A stretch of 64,000 nt of DNA from Dryocosmus kuriphilus (taxonomy: Eukaryota; Arthropoda; Insecta; Hymenoptera; Cynipidae). Shown piece after piece: positions 61,938 to 64,000 of the stretch. The notes beneath the pieces were generated by a model. The model was not told the origin of the DNA. It ran no database searches and saw only the letters and a list, made by a program, of their open reading frames with translations. Location: NCBI GenBank assembly GCA_038277395.1, contig CM076191.1:98877588-98941587 (forward strand). Direction: 5' to 3'. Every line of letters starts with the position of its first letter. The stretch's first letter is position 1. A program made the position numbers and the translations under genes.

Positions 61938-62255
61938 ATACATTTTTTGGAAATGTAGCAAAAGCATTTTCACGGAGTTGGAAATAAAATGTTCCGTATG
62001 TAACACTGCATTAACATTTTAGATTTATTGCAGGTGAAATATTGAAAAAACAATATTATTGAAACGCTACATTAGCAATGTTTCAGATACATTATTTTGA
62101 AATGTTGCAAAAACATTTTCACGGAGTTGCAAATAAAATGTTTCATCTGTAACATTTTATTAACATATTTGATTTATTGCAGGTTCAATATTGAAAAAAC
62201 AATATTTTTGAAACATTACATTGTTAATATTTCAGATACATTGTTTTGAAATGTT
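61938..62255. repeat. 149-bp tandem duplication
   Basis: TTTTCACGGAGTTG (61967 and 62116) and TTTATTGCAGGT...AATATTGAAAAAACAATAT recur with a 149-bp offset. Two units, the second closer to a consensus. Confidence 0.75.
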
Positions 62256-64000
62256 GCACTTTAATTCTAACGGGTAATAAATTTTACTCGCGGACTAATG
62301 TCGGACTGATTCGGACTCCTTCCGGATTCACTGCTTTGTCTGGACATATTTCCGGATTCAACCGGACTTCTTTCTATTTGCACTGTAATTCTAGTAGGTA
62401 ATAAATTTTACTTGCGGACTAATTTCGTATTGATTCGGACTCTTTCCGGATTCACTATATCGTCCGGACATATTCCGGATTCAAACGGACGACCTTCCAT
62501 TAACACTTTAATTCTAGCAGATAATAATTTTTCCTCCCGGAAAAATTTAAGATTGATTCGGACTCCTTCTGGATTCATTGTTTTGTCCGGACATATTTCG
62601 GTAGAAATCGGACTCTTTCCGGATAGGAAGTTTCCTTCCAGACAAATTTCAGATTATACTGGACTAGTTTCCATTTATACTTTAATGAAAATTATTTCAG
62701 GTCTGAATCCCGGATAAATTTCGGATCTAGTCGGACTCTGTCCGGAGTCGACATTTTTTGTCCGGATGAATTTCGGACTTAAACAGACACATTTCTGACT
62801 ATTTTCGTACCAGTTTCGCATTAAACCAGATATGTTTCGGAGAAAAATCGTGAATCGGATTGATTTCGTAAGAGTTCGGACCAATCTCGGAATCCGAAAC
62901 TTTTGGAAGGGAGGTCCGAATATAAGCCGGTAGAATCAGAAGGTTGTCCGGTCTGAAAGATTCTATCCGGTCATGTCCGTTTTTTGAACGATCTGTCGCA
63001 ATTCAACCAATCTGGATTCTATCCAGTCATGTCCCTTTTTTAGACTTTTACACAAAAAAAACTTTCCTAATAGGACTCGGAAGCGGAATATAGGGGAACG
63101 CCTATATCCAACCCTTTCACCAACCAATGGAAAGAAGTAACACTCCCTGAACCGAAGTTTGAAGGAAGCCCCTACTCAGGGAAACGTGCCGCCTTTATAG
63201 ACACGGCGTTTCTCCTTGCTTGCGGGAGCCCAGTCTATTTCCCATCTGGCGGAGCTTCCTGGTACTTCTCCCCTGCGGACTAATTTCCATTTTGACTTTA
63301 ATTCAAATAATTTCTCTTTCGAAATTTAGGATCAACTTCAGACTGTTTCGGATTCATTCCGGACTCGAAGGTTTTGACTGGACAGATTCCGGATTCCACC
63401 GGACTACTTTTCGTTTTCACTTTAATTAAACGTAACAATTTTACATGTAATACTTATTATTGTGTGCATTAAAATCACAGAACATGCATCCATGATCATT
63501 TTTTTTTCACTCATGTGATCCATTAGTTAAGACTGTTTTGGAATGACTTGCAACAAAAACTGTATTTTCAAAGACATACGACAAATAGGGATTACGAATT
63601 TATTCCGGATTCAACGGGACCACTTTCTGTTTGCACTTTAATTCAAATAATTTCTCTTTTGAATTCCGGATAAACTGCGGACTGTTTCGGACTGATTCCG
63701 CACTCGACGTTTTTGACCGAACAGATTCCGGTTTCCCCCAGACTGCTTTCCATTTGCATTTTAATTCAAATAATTTCTCATTTTGAATTCCGGATCAACT
63801 ACGGACTATTTCGGACTGATTCAGGACTCCATGTGTTCGACCGGACAGATTCCGGATTCCGCCGGACTCCTTTCCATTTTCGCTTAAACTAAAACAATTG
63901 TTGCTTATGAAATCCGTATCTACTTCGGACTGCTTCGGATTGATTCCGGACTCGAAGTTTTTGCCTGGACAGATTCCGGATTCCACCAGACTACTTTCCG
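62256..64000. repeat. TCCGGA-rich tandem array, about 120-125 bp units
   Basis: Units start at CACTTTAATTC (62260, 62380, 62500, near 63295, 63420, 63635, 63760) and contain CGGACT, GATTCGGACT, TTCCGGATTCA and TGTCCGGACA words. Two foreign blocks (about 63050-63280, and about 63440-63600) interrupt. The array continues beyond the window. No coding potential. Confidence 0.8.

Noticed and set aside
1..64000. CRISPR arrays, bacterial operons, rRNA genes
   Set aside because: Tandem arrays here have no spacer pattern, introns and eukaryotic transposons are present, and no rRNA signature was seen.

Overview
This window looks like transposon-dense, AT-rich nuclear DNA from an insect. I find no complete host gene, no bacterial-style operon, no rRNA and no CRISPR array. 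Insect origin is suggested by the mixture of families: a DUF4780-type LINE, an RTE LINE, a Ty3/gypsy element primed by tRNA-Lys, mariner, Tigger/pogo, Tc1-like, hAT and a Penelope-like GIY-YIG fragment. Several of these are common in wasps and ants, but the order cannot be fixed from sequence alone. Almost every coding stretch is a decayed mobile-element gene with stops and frameshifts. All calls were made by eye from motifs and repeat structure.

Layout. 1-7.6 kb: foldback repeats, a MITE, and a broken old gypsy element (gag knuckle, RNase H, integrase) split by younger sequence. 7.6-20.6 kb: one LINE (ORF1 DUF4780, then ORF2 endonuclease, RT and RNase H) split into three pieces. The first gap holds a TIR DNA transposon, a solo LTR and a mariner, clustered at a TA microsatellite. 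The second gap holds a full-length RTE LINE with a 14-bp target duplication. 21.5-38.95 kb: a Ty3/gypsy retrotransposon with 5' LTR, PBS, gag, protease, RT, RNase H, integrase, PPT and 3' LTR. Its 3' LTR is split by a 7.4-kb hAT element with a perfect 8-bp target duplication. That hAT carries two small MITEs and a 4.4-kb foldback element. 38.95-39.54 kb: 3' end of a Tigger element. 39.5-43.8 kb: AT-rich sequence with a TTAA-flanked foldback and a hAT MITE. 43.8-47.3 kb: two related Tc1/mariner-like elements. 47.3-48.5 kb: the best candidate for host sequence, a minus-strand exon and a divergent promoter with a small plus-strand ORF. 49.0-51.7 kb: a composite TTAA element inserted in a 121-bp satellite that resumes at 51.7-53.9 kb. 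54-58 kb: hairpins, a GC-rich stretch, a MITE and a tRNA-like Pol III promoter followed by poly(C). 58.2-61.3 kb: an inverted-repeat element, a Penelope-like fragment, a 1-kb foldback and a tRNA-like unit. 61.4-64 kb: low-complexity and tandem arrays rich in TCCGGA.

The most unusual material is a repeat family at 2.93-3.44, 34.1-36.7 and 49.0-51.7 kb. It combines GC-rich hairpin modules, about 130-160 bp AT-rich sub-repeats and a 55-105 codon ORF that stays open in four diverged copies. I do not recognise this family.
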